A stretch of DNA of 64,000 nucleotides from Arthrobacter sp. (GTDB lineage Bacteria; Actinomycetota; Actinomycetes; Actinomycetales; Micrococcaceae): the NCBI RefSeq assembly GCF_031179985.1, contig NZ_JAPSHJ010000011.1, forward strand, positions 43,207 through 107,206, given 5' to 3'. How positions within the stretch are numbered: the stretch's first letter is position 1; every line of letters starts with the position of its first letter. Shown piece by piece: positions 9,271 to 20,579 of the stretch. The position numbers were made by a program, and so were the translations under genes. Under the pieces are notes generated by a model. It saw nothing but the letters and a program-made list of their open reading frames with translations. It ran no database searches and was not told the DNA's origin.

Positions 9271-11337
9271 TTACTTTTTGAGGGACGCCGCGATTTGCTG
9301 CATGACAGTGTTGTCGGCCAGCGTGGTGGCGTCTCCGACGTCGCGGCCTTCGGCGACGTCTTTGAGAAGGCGGCGCATGATTTTTCCTGAGCGGGTTTTG
9401 GGCAGTTCCGGCACGATAAGGATTGTTTTGGGTTTGGCTATGGGGCCGATTTCCTGGCCGACGTGGTTGCGGAGTTCCTGGACCATGGCGTCCCCGGTGT
9501 CAACGGCGTCCCCACGGAGGATGACGAACGCGACGATTGCCTGCCCGGTGGTGGGATCCGTGGCGCCGACCACGGCAGCCTCGGCAACGGCGGGGTGGGA
9601 GACGAGGGCCGATTCAATTTCGGTGGTCGAGAGGCGGTGCCCCGAGATGTTCATGACGTCATCAACCCGCCCCAGGAGCCAGATATCGCCGTCGTCGTCC
9701 TTTTTGGCGCCGTCGCCGGCAAAGTACATGTTTTCGAACCGCGACCAGTACGTTTCCTTGAACCGCTGGGGGTCACCCCAGATCCCGCGGAGCATCGCGG
9801 GCCAGGGTTCGCGGATGACGAGGTAACCGCCCGAGCCGTTGGGTACTGACTCGCCTTGCTCGTCCACAACATCCACGGCGATGCCGGGCAGCGGTGTTTG
9901 GGCGGAGCCCGGTTTCGTGGCGGTGACCCCTGGCAGGGGTGCGATCATTTGTGCCCCGGTTTCGGTCTGCCACCAGGTATCAACGATGGGCGCCCTGTTT
10001 CCGCCGATGACGTCGCGGTACCACATCCACGCCTCGGGGTTGATGGGTTCCCCGACTGATCCAAGGACACGAATGGAGGAGAGATCGTACTTGGCGGGGA
10101 TGTCCTTGCCCCATTTCATGAAGGTCCTGATGGCGGTGGGGGCGGTGTAGAGGATGGAGACTTTGTATTTTTCGATGATTTCCCACCACCGGCCCTGGTG
10201 CGGGGAGTCCGGGGTACCTTCGTACATCACCTGGGTGGCACCGTTGATCAGCGGTGCATAGGCGACGTAGGAGTGCCCGGTGACCCAGCCGACGTCCGCG
10301 GTGCACCAGTACACATCTGTCTCGGGGTGCAGGTCGAAGACGGCCCTGTGGGTGTAGGCGGTCTGGGTGAGGTAGCCGCCGGTGGTGTGCAGGATGCCTT
10401 TTGGCTTACCTGTCGTTCCGGAGGTGTAGAGGATGAACAGCGGGTGTTCGGCGTCGTGCCCTACCGCGGTGTGCTGGGTTGAGGCGGCGCCGACGGTGTC
10501 TTCCCACCAGTGGTCCCGGCCCTCGTGCCAGTCCACGCCCTGGCCGTTGCGTTTGACCACGATGACGTTCCGGACGGTGTGCCCGGCTCCGCTTCCCTCT
10601 TGAGACAACGCGTCGTCGACGGCGGGTTTGAGGGCGCTGGGCTTGCCGCGCCGGTAGGTGCCGTCCGCGGTGACGACGAGTTTGGCTTCGGCGTCCTCGA
10701 TCCGGGAGCGCAACGCGTCGGCTGAGAAGCCACCGAACACCACTGAGTGCACGGCGCCGATCCGGGCGCAGGCCAGCAGGGTGATGACGGCCTCGGGGAT
10801 CATGGGCAGGTACACGGCAACCCGGTCGCCCTTGGCCACGCCCAGGGACTCGAAAGCGTTCGCGGCTTTTTTGACCTCGTCCGTGAGTTGGGCGTAGGTG
10901 TAGGTGCGGGTATCGCCGGGTTCGCCCTCGAAGTGAATGGCCACCCGGTCCCCAAGTCCGTTCTCGACGTGCCGGTCCAGGGCGTTGTACGCGGCGTTGA
11001 CCTTACCGCCCACGAACCATTTCGCGAACGGCGGTGTGGACCAGTCCAGCGCCTGGGTGAAGTCCTGATCCCAGGTCAGCAACTCCCGGGCCTGCCTGGA
11101 CCAAAAGGCGGGGCGGTCGGCGTCGGCCTCTGCGTAATCCGCCTCCGTCACCACAGCATTGGCAGCGAACTCCTCCGACGGCGGGAAGCGGCGATCCTCA
11201 TGCAGCAGGTTCTCAAATGCGTCCCCCTGCCGGGCAGGCTGGTCGGACGAAGCCCGGACGGCTGCGGCGTCCGCTTCTGTTCCTCCGGACTCTGCGGGGG
11301 CGGCGATAGCAGCAGAGCTTGGCGTTTCCTGGGACAT
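9271..11337 (-). CDS. acs: Acetyl-CoA synthetase
   Basis: Full-length AMP-forming synthetase; motifs [11 protein letters not shown] and C-terminal [18 protein letters not shown]. Start refined to MSQETPSS (GAGG upstream). Confidence 0.97.
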   Translation of the reverse strand: MSQETPSSAAIAAPAESGGTEADAAAVRASSDQPARQGDAFENLLHEDRRFPPSEEFAANAVVTEADYAEADADRPAFWSRQARELLTWDQDFTQALDWSTPPFAKWFVGGKVNAAYNALDRHVENGLGDRVAIHFEGEPGDTRTYTYAQLTDEVKKAANAFESLGVAKGDRVAVYLPMIPEAVITLLACARIGAVHSVVFGGFSADALRSRIEDAEAKLVVTADGTYRRGKPSALKPAVDDALSQEGSGAGHTVRNVIVVKRNGQGVDWHEGRDHWWEDTVGAASTQHTAVGHDAEHPLFILYTSGTTGKPKGILHTTGGYLTQTAYTHRAVFDLHPETDVYWCTADVGWVTGHSYVAYAPLINGATQVMYEGTPDSPHQGRWWEIIEKYKVSILYTAPTAIRTFMKWGKDIPAKYDLSSIRVLGSVGEPINPEAWMWYRDVIGGNRAPIVDTWWQTETGAQMIAPLPGVTATKPGSAQTPLPGIAVDVVDEQGESVPNGSGGYLVIREPWPAMLRGIWGDPQRFKETYWSRFENMYFAGDGAKKDDDGDIWLLGRVDDVMNISGHRLSTTEIESALVSHPAVAEAAVVGATDPTTGQAIVAFVILRGDAVDTGDAMVQELRNHVGQEIGPIAKPKTILIVPELPKTRSGKIMRRLLKDVAEGRDVGDATTLADNTVMQQIAASLKK

Positions 11338-11755
11338 GGTGAACCTCATCATTCATCGATCTTTGCTGAGCGGAACTCCTGCGCGGCCGTCCGTCCGGTC
11401 GTAGACCGAGGACAGCGGCCCGCCATGGAAATTCCGCAAAGAGCTGTTCCGAAATACACACTAACGCTTGCTCACGACTGTGAGTGGCGCGGCTCACAAA
11501 GTCCGCCACGAGCGGCATTTATTAAGCGCTGAACGGTGCTGTCCCGGGTCACAAGGCCCCTGCGCTCCCGGCCAGTCAGCTAGTGATCGGCGGGGCACTT
11601 GGCTAGGCTGAGATGGAATCGTGACATCCGAGGGAGCCATCCGAGGGAGCATTGGGCCGATAGCGGTCCAGCTTGTGTCTGCCGCAGGCAGCACTATCCA
11701 GGCGGCACTATCAGACGGCCCTGTCCAGAGTGCCGTCATGCGAAGGAGAACAAAA

Positions 11756-13213
11756 ATGAATGAGCAACGTGGCCAGCAGGACGCCGCCCCAGAGAACCGG
11801 GTCCCGCAGTCTGCCGAGGATTCCCGGACCGGCACGTCCCAAACCAATATCTCCCAGCCCAGCGCCTCCCCAACGAACTACTCGCCAACGAATACTTCCC
11901 AGCCACTGGATTCTGATCCCCGCAGCACGACGGCGGAGCCAGCCGCCGGCAGCCCTGTTTCAGGAAGTGCAGCTTCAGGAAGCGCAGCTTCAGGAAGCCA
12001 GGCGGCTAACACCGCTGCCACGCCCGGTACAGCAACGCCGGGTGCATCGACACCGGGCGAAAAGAAGCCCGTTGCTAAAAACGAGGCAGTTCTGGGCCAT
12101 TTCACCATCCGGGACCTTACTGTTTTCGCTTCGACGTTGACCCTGTTCGTGGCATCGCTCATTCCCATGTTCGCCGGGCGTTACAACCTCTGGAACATGG
12201 GAAGCCTCTTCTTCCTGGGTCTTGGGGTCATTCTCCCGTTGATTGTCACCGCACTCTTTGTGGCCCGACGTCTCACACCCGGTTCCAAGGTCCGGATCGG
12301 TTCGCTGTCCGTGGACCAGTTCGCCTCCGTCACAGCTTCTTTCGCCCTCGCCTTCTTTTTCCTGGCCGTCGCGGACGACTTCGCGCCCAGCCTTCTGGTG
12401 GGGCTGATCGGCTCCGTGGGACTTTTCTCCGCAACAGTGCTGGCACGGTTTATCCCCTATTTCGCGGGTGACTTCCTGGACCGGCGGGAAGAGCCGGCCC
12501 ATGTGATGGCGAGGGAATCCGTCGCTCCCGTACGGAAGCCGCATGCGGCCAGAGCACCTAAACCCGCCAGGGAACCAAAGCAGGTCAAAGAAGCGCTGGC
12601 CAGAATCCTGCCCGGCAGGGGAGCCCGCACGACGCCGGACAGTCCGTCAGCGCGGCCGTCCGCTGCCCGCGCTGGAACGGCCGGCGCAACCGCTGTCGGC
12701 GGACCAGCTGTAGGCGGACCGGCAGGGGGCGGACCGGGTGCCGGAGTCGCAGAGGCAGGTCGACAAGGTACGGCTGCTACCTCCCGTCCGACTGAGGCGG
12801 AGCAGACCCAAGCGGCCGCCGTCGTTCCTTCCTCCGCAGCGGAGGAGACCAGGACCTCGGCGCTGCCCACCACCCGCTCCACCGCTGGTGCAACCGCTGT
12901 TCCCGGACCTGCAGCGGCCACGCCCGCGACGACGGTGACTCCCCAGGTAAGGTCCCAGGAGCCCATCGGCGCCACCGTGGATCCGGCTCACCGGCCTGAA
13001 CAAGATGAAGACCAGCCCGTGCAGGAGGCTTTCTGGTTCGCTGTGGCTCAGCCCCGCACTGCCTTTGACGAAGCAACCGGGGCGCCCGCCTTCATCATCG
13101 AGCCTGGCGGTTGGGTGCTTGCACTTGAGGACCGCGGCAACGAGTTCCTCGTTCAGCACACGGACGGCCGGCTTGGCGTCTTGCGGGATCTCAGCAACAT
13201 CGAACGCGGCTAG
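11756..13213 (+). CDS. Conserved membrane protein with low-complexity Ala/Pro/Ser/Thr/Gly-rich segments
   Basis: Start at MNEQRGQQ preceded by GAAGGAG; several TM helices flanked by disordered repeats. Confidence 0.75.
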   Translation: MNEQRGQQDAAPENRVPQSAEDSRTGTSQTNISQPSASPTNYSPTNTSQPLDSDPRSTTAEPAAGSPVSGSAASGSAASGSQAANTAATPGTATPGASTPGEKKPVAKNEAVLGHFTIRDLTVFASTLTLFVASLIPMFAGRYNLWNMGSLFFLGLGVILPLIVTALFVARRLTPGSKVRIGSLSVDQFASVTASFALAFFFLAVADDFAPSLLVGLIGSVGLFSATVLARFIPYFAGDFLDRREEPAHVMARESVAPVRKPHAARAPKPAREPKQVKEALARILPGRGARTTPDSPSARPSAARAGTAGATAVGGPAVGGPAGGGPGAGVAEAGRQGTAATSRPTEAEQTQAAAVVPSSAAEETRTSALPTTRSTAGATAVPGPAAATPATTVTPQVRSQEPIGATVDPAHRPEQDEDQPVQEAFWFAVAQPRTAFDEATGAPAFIIEPGGWVLALEDRGNEFLVQHTDGRLGVLRDLSNIERG

Positions 13214-13221
13214 CGGACACC

Positions 13222-14097
13222 GTGGACCTGGATTCCGGCCAGCAGCCAGAAGCTGAGCTCCCTGCGGAGGAAAAGCAGGGGGCCAGGCCGCGCCGTGGCG
13301 CAACGTCAGTGAGGCCGGTCGAATCCATGTTGGCCCAAAAGCGGCGTGCCCGCAGGATTAACCGGGAGCTGGCGAAGGTTTACCCCTACGCCCATGCAGA
13401 GCTGGACTTCCGCAACCCGTTTGAGCTGTTGGTGGCAACTGTCCTCTCCGCCCAGACCACAGATGTCACCGTCAACCAGGTCACCCCAGTCCTGTTCGCC
13501 CGTTACCCTGATGCTCGCAGCATGGCCGAGGCACCGATGGAGGAGCTCGAAACTCTCATCAAGCCCACAGGGTTCTTCCGCGCCAAGACGCGGAGCCTCC
13601 TTGCATTGTCCACCCGGCTCGTTGATGAGTACGACGGCGTTGTGCCCGGCCGCCTTGAAGATCTGGTCACGCTCCCTGGAGTGGGGCGGAAGACGGCCAA
13701 TGTGGTGCTTGGCAATGCGTTTGGTATCCCCGGGATCACGGTGGATACCCATTTCGGGCGACTGGCCCGCCGTTTCGGCTGGACCACATCCGATGACCCG
13801 GTGAAGGTCGAATCGGATGTCGCCGAGCTTTTCGAGCCAAGGGACTGGACCATGCTGTCCCACCGTGTGGTGTTCCACGGCCGACGTGTTTGCCACGCTA
13901 AGAGACCAGCGTGCGGTGCGTGCGCGGTGGCTGACTGGTGCCCCAGCTATGGCATGGGCGAGAAAGATCCGCAGAAGGCAGCCAAGCTGCTGAAGTACGA
14001 ACTTGCTCCCGGAAACGAGGAGTTGCTGGCCCGTCTGCAGGCGGAAACCCACCGTGCGGCCGAGATCCGGATGGAATCCCAGAAGAGGCCGCAGTGA
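13222..14097 (+). CDS. nth: Endonuclease III
   Basis: HhH-GPD ([17 protein letters not shown]) and 4Fe-4S cysteines ([17 protein letters not shown]). Confidence 0.97.
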   Translation: MDLDSGQQPEAELPAEEKQGARPRRGATSVRPVESMLAQKRRARRINRELAKVYPYAHAELDFRNPFELLVATVLSAQTTDVTVNQVTPVLFARYPDARSMAEAPMEELETLIKPTGFFRAKTRSLLALSTRLVDEYDGVVPGRLEDLVTLPGVGRKTANVVLGNAFGIPGITVDTHFGRLARRFGWTTSDDPVKVESDVAELFEPRDWTMLSHRVVFHGRRVCHAKRPACGACAVADWCPSYGMGEKDPQKAAKLLKYELAPGNEELLARLQAETHRAAEIRMESQKRPQ

Positions 14098-14771
14098 CAG
14101 CCCGGCAGGATCTTCTTGACCTCGTCGCGGCCATCGAATCCGGGGCCGGACCTGCCCCGGATCCGCGGTGGCGTGAGCTTTCGGTGGACCCGGCGGTGGT
14201 GCGCAAAGCCGCGGTCCTGATGCTTTTCGGTGTCCTGGACAAGGTTCCCGCGGCCTCGGAAAAGAAGCTGGCTCCGGCTCATCTTGATGTCCTGCTGTTG
14301 CAACGCGCCAACACGCTGGTGGACCACCCAGGCCAGGTCGCGTTTCCAGGGGGCGGCATTGATCCCGGTGAGACCCCGGTGGAGGCCGCCCTCCGTGAAG
14401 CCGAGGAAGAGACGGGGCTGGACAGCGCCGGCGTGGAAGTCCTGGGCGTCATGCCGGAACTCGCACTTCCGCGCGGGAACTTCCTGGTGACGCCGGTCCT
14501 GGCCTGGTGGGCATCACCGTCCCCGGTGCGGGTAGTGGACTATGCGGAATCATCTCAGGTCTTCCGGATCCCGGTCAGGGATCTGCTCGATCCCGAAAAC
14601 CGGCGAATGGCCACGGTGACCAGGCGGGGCGAAACTTTCCACAGCCCGGCGTTCACTGTCAACGGGGTGGTTGTCTGGGGCTTTACAGGACTTATCCTGA
14701 ACCAACTGTTTGATCAGCTGGGATGGTCAGTACCTTGGGACAGGTCCCGGCTGATCCCGATAGAACCGTAG
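14094..14771 (+). CDS. NUDIX hydrolase (CoA pyrophosphatase-like)
   Basis: NUDIX box [27 protein letters not shown] start overlaps nth stop (GTGA). Confidence 0.92.
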   Translation: MTARQDLLDLVAAIESGAGPAPDPRWRELSVDPAVVRKAAVLMLFGVLDKVPAASEKKLAPAHLDVLLLQRANTLVDHPGQVAFPGGGIDPGETPVEAALREAEEETGLDSAGVEVLGVMPELALPRGNFLVTPVLAWWASPSPVRVVDYAESSQVFRIPVRDLLDPENRRMATVTRRGETFHSPAFTVNGVVVWGFTGLILNQLFDQLGWSVPWDRSRLIPIEP

Positions 14772-14843
14772 AACCCTGAAAGCCAACGTCCCCCTTCGGC
14801 CAGTCAGCAGTTCCAGCCATGAGTTTCAGCCGGAAACCCTTTC

Positions 14844-15035
14844 CTAGCCGGAGACCTTCGGGGCGGAGCAATCAACAATCAGCCCCGTTGCTGCGTTCTC
14901 CCTGACGGCCATAATCCCCGCAGCCACTCCTTTGAGTGTTTTGAAAGCCGGCGACAGTGCAACCACTGATCCGTCCTCTGCAGTGAGCCGGAAGTGGAAT
15001 GCCTCGTGTCCCTCTATTTCAAATCTTCCAGCCAT
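14844..15035 (-). CDS. YegP family (DUF1508) small protein
   Basis: 63 aa: FRLTAEDGSVVALSPAFKTLKGVAAGIMAVRENA typical DUF1508 pattern. Confidence 0.75.
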   Translation of the reverse strand: MAGRFEIEGHEAFHFRLTAEDGSVVALSPAFKTLKGVAAGIMAVRENAATGLIVDCSAPKVSG

Positions 15036-15188
15036 GGCTGTTATTTCCCCCTGGCAAATGCTCCCCCTTGTATCGCATGGTGCTGGTCGGCTGAGCTCTT
15101 ACGGCAAACTGACCACAGTCGACAGTTCCGTTGCTGTAACGGGCTATTCAATGCTACTGGCGGGTAAGTGACAAAGAGTGTCTCGCGA

Positions 15189-16895
15189 CTACTTCGCTTT
15201 GTCATAGGAGTCGGTCACAGCAATGCTGACAGGGAATTCGACGGGGATCCTTCCGAAAAGCAATTCCTTGGCTGCGCTTGCCGCCTCTTCAATGGCAGCG
15301 ATGCTTGCCTCCACTGCATTATCGGGGCTGTGGACCATCACCTCGTCGTGGAGGAAGAACACGAGTTCCCCGGCAGGTGAGCCGTCGGAGCGCAAGGTGC
15401 GCAGCCGCCGTCGTAATTCGGCCAGCCAGCACGCAGCCCAGTCCGCCGCGGAGCCCTGGACCACAAAATTTCGAGTGAATCGACCGCGGGATCTGGCTAT
15501 CGAGTCCGCACTGCGCTGTTCATCGGCTGTCGCAGTCTGCTGGCTTAGGAGCCACCTTTCTGAGGGTGGCGGGCTGCTCCGGCCCAACCGGGAAGTCACC
15601 GTTTTTCCTGCCTCGCCATCGCGGGCGGCGCGTTCAACGAGGCCCACGGCACGGGGATACGTCTTAGTGAGCTGCGGCATGAGCCGCCCTGATTCACCCG
15701 ATGTCGCACCGTACATGGCGCCAAGCATGGCAATTTTCGCCTTTGCCCGGTCGCCGCCAAAACCCTGTGCTGCAACCCCGGCGTACAGATCCTTATCCTT
15801 CGCGGCCTCGGCCATCACCGTGTCCTGGGAAAGGGCCACCAATACCCGCGGCTCCAACTGTGAGGCGTCCGCCACGATGAGCTTATGGCCGGGATCTGCA
15901 TGCACAGCTCCGCGGATCTGGTGCGGAATCTGCAGCGCACCGCCGCCACGCGATGCCCAGCGGCCGGAAACCACTCCGCCCACCACATACTCAGGCCGGA
16001 AGCGGCCGCCGTCCACCCAGGCATCCAACCAGGCCCAACCATTAGCCGTGTGGAGGCGGGAGAGTTTTTTGTACTCAAGAAGCGGGCCGATGGCCGGATG
16101 ACCGGACTGCTTCAGCTCCCATTGCCTGGTGGTTTTGACCTCAATCCCGTTGCGGTGCAGCGAACGCATAAGGTCCTGAGGCGAATCCGGGTTCAGGGAC
16201 GGTGAGTTGAGCAGATTTCTGAGCTCGGCGGTGAGGGCTTCGAGTTTCGCTGGGCGCTGGCCATTCGCAGGACGCGGTCCAAGATAGTCCACCAGGATTT
16301 TCTCGTGGAGTTCTACCCGCCAAGGCACGCCGGTATGCTGCATCTCTGCCGCAATCATGGACCCGGCGGACTCGGCGGCGAGGAGCAGTTGGAGGCGCTG
16401 CCTCCTGTTCCCCTCGGTACTCGCGCCGTTGAGAGCGTTTTGCTGCGCTGCGAACTCCCTGCGGAGGTGCTCAATTGAGTGCTGCGCGGTGGTGGCAGGG
16501 CCAAGATGTTCGAACAGGGCCCCCTGTTCCTTGGGCGGCGGAGGCGGACGGAGCCCGGCGGGTGGCCCTTGAAGATCGTCGTCCTGGATAAGCTTCTCCG
16601 CCGTACAGGCATACTCAGTATGGGCGGTGAACTCCGAGTGGGCCAGGATCGCTCCGCACAGACTGAGGTCGTGGCACCGCTCCAGCTCAATGCCGGAACG
16701 CAGCAAACGCGGGTACCAGTCCTGTGTCCGGTTCCAGATCCAGCGGGGCCGGCGCTTCTCAAATTCACGCACGACGTCGGGGAGCTCGCCGAGGGCTATC
16801 AGTTGCGGTTCCGCATGGGCTGCTGCCGGTTCGCCTGCGGGAGTGAGTTGCTGAAGGGCTGCGCCGTCGGCGTGGGCGGCAAGCAGCAGATACAT
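15189..16895 (-). CDS. Bifunctional 3'-5' exonuclease/DNA polymerase I-like protein (actinobacterial)
   Basis: Family A polymerase motifs: VADASQLEPRVLVALS (motif A-like), FVVQGSAADWAACWL, FFLHDEVMVH (motif C). Confidence 0.9.
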   Translation of the reverse strand: MYLLLAAHADGAALQQLTPAGEPAAAHAEPQLIALGELPDVVREFEKRRPRWIWNRTQDWYPRLLRSGIELERCHDLSLCGAILAHSEFTAHTEYACTAEKLIQDDDLQGPPAGLRPPPPPKEQGALFEHLGPATTAQHSIEHLRREFAAQQNALNGASTEGNRRQRLQLLLAAESAGSMIAAEMQHTGVPWRVELHEKILVDYLGPRPANGQRPAKLEALTAELRNLLNSPSLNPDSPQDLMRSLHRNGIEVKTTRQWELKQSGHPAIGPLLEYKKLSRLHTANGWAWLDAWVDGGRFRPEYVVGGVVSGRWASRGGGALQIPHQIRGAVHADPGHKLIVADASQLEPRVLVALSQDTVMAEAAKDKDLYAGVAAQGFGGDRAKAKIAMLGAMYGATSGESGRLMPQLTKTYPRAVGLVERAARDGEAGKTVTSRLGRSSPPPSERWLLSQQTATADEQRSADSIARSRGRFTRNFVVQGSAADWAACWLAELRRRLRTLRSDGSPAGELVFFLHDEVMVHSPDNAVEASIAAIEEAASAAKELLFGRIPVEFPVSIAVTDSYDKAK

Positions 16896-17161
16896 GCATC
16901 AATTCTGCCTTGTGGTGCGGGACGTCCCTGACAGAACCGGTTCTATTGAGGACGTTCTGTGTCCGGATGCATTTGCTGCGGTCCGGGGACTCTTTGTTCT
17001 TTACCTGTATCGGACCCCTTGATTGGATCTGTTCCGGGCTTACGGGCTGGAGCTTGCTTCGCCTTTGTCCAGCACTTTGGGGTATCCGCCCTGACTGTGA
17101 CTTGTCCACATAGCCTCGATTTCGTCTTACGGGCAGTCTCCCGCCCCGGCAGGGTAGCGAT

Positions 17162-18430
17162 ATGAGCAGGCACCACCTCAAGCACCCTCCCCACAGTGAT
17201 CCATCGTCCGGCGCGGCATCACCAGCCGCTCAGGCAGATTTAACGGGTCGCGCCGCCATCGCCGCCCCCGCAGCACCAGCCGCCCCGACAGTGCTATCCA
17301 GTGCGGTGTCCGGCCGAACGGAAAGGGAAGCACTGTTTCGTCAAGGAACGCGGAGGCCATACACCGCGGGGGCTCCCTGGCTTCCTGACGAGGGATCGGA
17401 GACGTTGCTCGTCACCCGGTTTGATGTGCTCAGATCCGAGGTGGAGCGCATTGTGGCGGCAACAGGCGGGCAACTGCGAGTAGTAGGCGACGCCACCGAG
17501 GCCGCGCCCTTCTGGGATTCGGCCGCGGCAGTGTTGGTAGGAAGTGATGTGCGGGAGCTTCCTCCAAGGCGCCGCGGGCCTGCTGTCCTGGTAGGCCTCA
17601 GTGGAGAAGGCGACAGCCTGTGGCACCTGGCGGCAGCCCTGGGAGCAGAGCGTGTGGCTGTCCTGCCGGATGCGGCAACATGGCTCGCTGAGTACCTGAG
17701 CGGGGCCGGTTCACCGGAAGCAGGAGGTTTGGTGGTGGGGCTGACCGGGGGTTGTGGCGGGGCCGGTGCCACCACCGCAGCTATCTGGATAGCCCAGGCG
17801 GCGGCGGGGCTCGGAGCCCGGGTGCTCCTGGTGGACGGGGATTCCTGGGGAGGCGGCCTTGAATTGGCACTCGCAGCCGAGGAATCGGCGGGATTGCGCT
17901 GGCCCGACCTTTCGGATGCACGCGGGAGCATAAATCCCGAGCAGCTGAGCGATGCTTTGCCTGTGGCGGGAGGTTTTTCGTTTCTTTCCTGGCCCGGCAG
18001 CCGGGACCGCTCCGCAGTGGTGGAGCCCGGCACGGTCGCAGGAGTCCTCGACGCCGCCAGACGCGGCTATGAACTTGTGGTCGTGGATATCGGACGGGGT
18101 GCAGAACCGCTCCGGAACTTCGCTTGGGATTGCGATCGGCTTCTGCTCGTCGTGCCTGCCCAGCTGAAGGCCACCGTCGCTACAGCAAGGATCGTGCAGG
18201 AGCTTCCGCCGGTGGAAACGTCGTTGGTTGTGCGGGGAAAGGCGGGGGCAGCACTGGACGCCGGCCTGATAGCGGATTCGGTGGGGTTGCCCCTCCAAGC
18301 CATCTTGCCTGAGGTGAGGGGGACTGCGGGGGCTACTGAACAGGGTCGGTTACTGGAAGTCGGGCAGCGGAGGAATGTCCGCCGGTTTGTGGCATCGGTC
18401 CTGGAGCTTTTCGACGAGGAGGGGGCATGA
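17162..18430 (+). CDS. Septum-site-determining protein / CpaE-like ATPase
   Basis: Deviant Walker A (GLTGGCGGAGATTAAIWIAQ), first gene of Tad locus as in Rv3660c (Ssd) order. Confidence 0.85.
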   Translation: MSRHHLKHPPHSDPSSGAASPAAQADLTGRAAIAAPAAPAAPTVLSSAVSGRTEREALFRQGTRRPYTAGAPWLPDEGSETLLVTRFDVLRSEVERIVAATGGQLRVVGDATEAAPFWDSAAAVLVGSDVRELPPRRRGPAVLVGLSGEGDSLWHLAAALGAERVAVLPDAATWLAEYLSGAGSPEAGGLVVGLTGGCGGAGATTAAIWIAQAAAGLGARVLLVDGDSWGGGLELALAAEESAGLRWPDLSDARGSINPEQLSDALPVAGGFSFLSWPGSRDRSAVVEPGTVAGVLDAARRGYELVVVDIGRGAEPLRNFAWDCDRLLLVVPAQLKATVATARIVQELPPVETSLVVRGKAGAALDAGLIADSVGLPLQAILPEVRGTAGATEQGRLLEVGQRRNVRRFVASVLELFDEEGA

Positions 18431-19692
18431 CCCCCCGCCGAAACCAGCCCGGTTTTCCTTCTGCCCCCATCATTTCGGATGGTGGCCTCAGTCGTCGCAG
18501 GCAAAGCCGGTTGGTCGATGCCCGGCTGCTTGAATCCGTCCGTGAATCTGTCATGGCCGATTCCGGACCCGTCACCCCTTTGCGGGTGGCATCGGCAGTC
18601 CAGGCTTCGGGGCGGCTGCTCGGAACAGCAGGTTCCTTGGCGGCCGTGGAAAGCATCAGCGCTGAGCTCAACGGACTCGGGCCGCTGCAGGCGTTGGTCC
18701 GGGACCAGGCAGTGACTGACATCTTCGTGAATGCTCCGGACTCCGTCTGGCTGGACCGCGGCAAGGGCCTCGAGCGGGCTCCGGTCACCTTTTCCAACGA
18801 GGCCCAGGTACGTGCCCTTGCCGCGCGGCTCGTAGCTGCCGGAGGGCGCCGGCTGGATGACGGTTCTCCGTGCGTGGACGTCAGACTCGATGGCGGTTAT
18901 CGCGTCCATGCCGTTCTTCCTCCAATCTCTACCAGGGGAACACTTTTATCGGTGCGGATCCGGCGGGATCAGGTGTTTTCGCTCGACGAACTCAGGCAAG
19001 GCGGAATGTTCGGGCCCCTTGGCCAGCAGGTGCTTGAACGGATGGTGACGCACCGGTTGAGTTTTCTGATCAGCGGGGCCACAGGATCCGGGAAAACCAC
19101 GCTCCTTTCAACACTGCTGGGCTTGTGCCATCCCAGTGAGAGGCTGGTCCTGATCGAGGATGCATCGGAGCTGAATCCCGTGCATCCCCACGTGATCTGC
19201 CTGGAATCGAGGCACGGGAACCTGGAAGGCGGAGGCGCCATCGATCTGGGCGAACTGGTCCGGCAGGCACTGAGGATGCGGCCGGACCGGCTGGTGGTAG
19301 GTGAGTGCCGCGGGGCGGAGGTACGTGAGCTTCTGACAGCAATGAACACGGGCCATACCGGAGGAGGCGGCACCATTCATGCCAACGCGGCGGCAGCCGT
19401 TCCTGCGCGGCTTACGGCGCTGGGTGCGCTGGCGGGACTAAGCCAGAATGCGGTGCGTCTGCAGGCTGCCAGCGCCTTGGACGTCGTGGTCCATGTTGAA
19501 AGATCAGTCCATGGCAGGCAGCTGGCATGCATCGGCCTTATTGAGGATGGGGCGGACGGGTTGACCGTTTCCGCAGCACTGGAAATCCGTGGCAGTGAGC
19601 TGGGCCCGGGGCCGGCGTGGTCCGGATTGGCGAAACGCCTGGGACTGGAAGGGCGCGGGTTTGGGTTTGGGTACGGTAGGGAACCGGCGTGA
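18427..19692 (+). CDS. tadA: TadA/CpaF-family secretion ATPase
   Basis: Walker A GATGSGKTTLLSTLLG, GspE-type boxes; ATGA overlap with upstream gene. Confidence 0.95.
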   Translation: MTPRRNQPGFPSAPIISDGGLSRRRQSRLVDARLLESVRESVMADSGPVTPLRVASAVQASGRLLGTAGSLAAVESISAELNGLGPLQALVRDQAVTDIFVNAPDSVWLDRGKGLERAPVTFSNEAQVRALAARLVAAGGRRLDDGSPCVDVRLDGGYRVHAVLPPISTRGTLLSVRIRRDQVFSLDELRQGGMFGPLGQQVLERMVTHRLSFLISGATGSGKTTLLSTLLGLCHPSERLVLIEDASELNPVHPHVICLESRHGNLEGGGAIDLGELVRQALRMRPDRLVVGECRGAEVRELLTAMNTGHTGGGGTIHANAAAAVPARLTALGALAGLSQNAVRLQAASALDVVVHVERSVHGRQLACIGLIEDGADGLTVSAALEIRGSELGPGPAWSGLAKRLGLEGRGFGFGYGREPA

Positions 19693-20579
19693 GTTTCGCG
19701 ATGGCGGTTGCCCTTGGAGCTGCACTCTGGCTCCTCATTCGTCCTGGGCGAACCTCCGCATACCGCCTCCGACTTACCCTTCCTGCTGCCGGCAGACGGG
19801 CTGGGGCGGCCGTTCCAGGGTCTCCCGGACGATCTGCAGATGGAGTGGCTCCTGGCTTAAGTGTCCGCTTTCGGAACCGGAACCGCAGCCAGGAGTCCCG
19901 CCACATGACGGTGGTAGTTCAACAGCTCGCCGCCCTGTTGAAGGGCGGCCGAACTCCCTCCCGGTTATGGGACGAGCTCGTTACTCTTTACCCGGCAGGA
20001 TCGTCCGAACTCACCACAGGCCGGGCTCCTCGTGCTGACCGGGTCCCTCATGGTAGCCAGACTGCTCCTGCTGGTCGGGCTGCTCCTGAAGGCGCCGGCC
20101 GGACTAAGGCAGAAGTCTCGGGGGCTGCTTTTCAACTCGTCCTGGCCGCAGCCAGGGCGGCTTCGCTTCGGGGGTCACCTGTCTCGGACGCTATCCGGTC
20201 AGCGACAACGAGCGCCTACCCGGGCAGGTCGCGGAACCGCCGGATTTGGGGCGAACTCGCCGCTTGCTTTGACATCGCGGAAGCCAGTGGATGTCCATTG
20301 GCCGATATCCTCACCCGATTCGCAGCCCAGCTGGAAGCCGAGGACGACGCCGAAGCAGCCCGGCAAACGGCGCTGGCAGGGCCAAAGGCCACCGTGAAGC
20401 TGCTGACTTGGCTGCCCTTCCTGGGATTGGCTCTTGGCACGGCCCTGGGAGTGGATCCGCTAAAGATCCTTCTGGGAACACCGTACGGAATCGCCGCCCT
20501 CGTTGCCGGCATCTTGCTGACTGTGGCAGGACGAGCTTGGTCGGCCCGCCTCGTCCAGCACGCGGCAGGGACGCCATGA
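19689..20579 (+). CDS. tadB: TadB-like type II secretion F-family membrane protein
   Basis: GTGA overlap with tadA; T2SF-like helical segment and C-terminal TM helices. Confidence 0.85.
   Translation: MSFAMAVALGAALWLLIRPGRTSAYRLRLTLPAAGRRAGAAVPGSPGRSADGVAPGLSVRFRNRNRSQESRHMTVVVQQLAALLKGGRTPSRLWDELVTLYPAGSSELTTGRAPRADRVPHGSQTAPAGRAAPEGAGRTKAEVSGAAFQLVLAAARAASLRGSPVSDAIRSATTSAYPGRSRNRRIWGELAACFDIAEASGCPLADILTRFAAQLEAEDDAEAARQTALAGPKATVKLLTWLPFLGLALGTALGVDPLKILLGTPYGIAALVAGILLTVAGRAWSARLVQHAAGTP

Noticed and set aside
12640-12950. Gly/Pro/Ala repeat region as a possible mobile or CRISPR-like repeat
   Set aside because: In-frame low-complexity coding sequence of the membrane protein.
16896-17161. 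Expected location for a 6C RNA upstream of ssd
   Set aside because: No C6 hairpin loops are present on either strand here, so no 6C call was made at this site.
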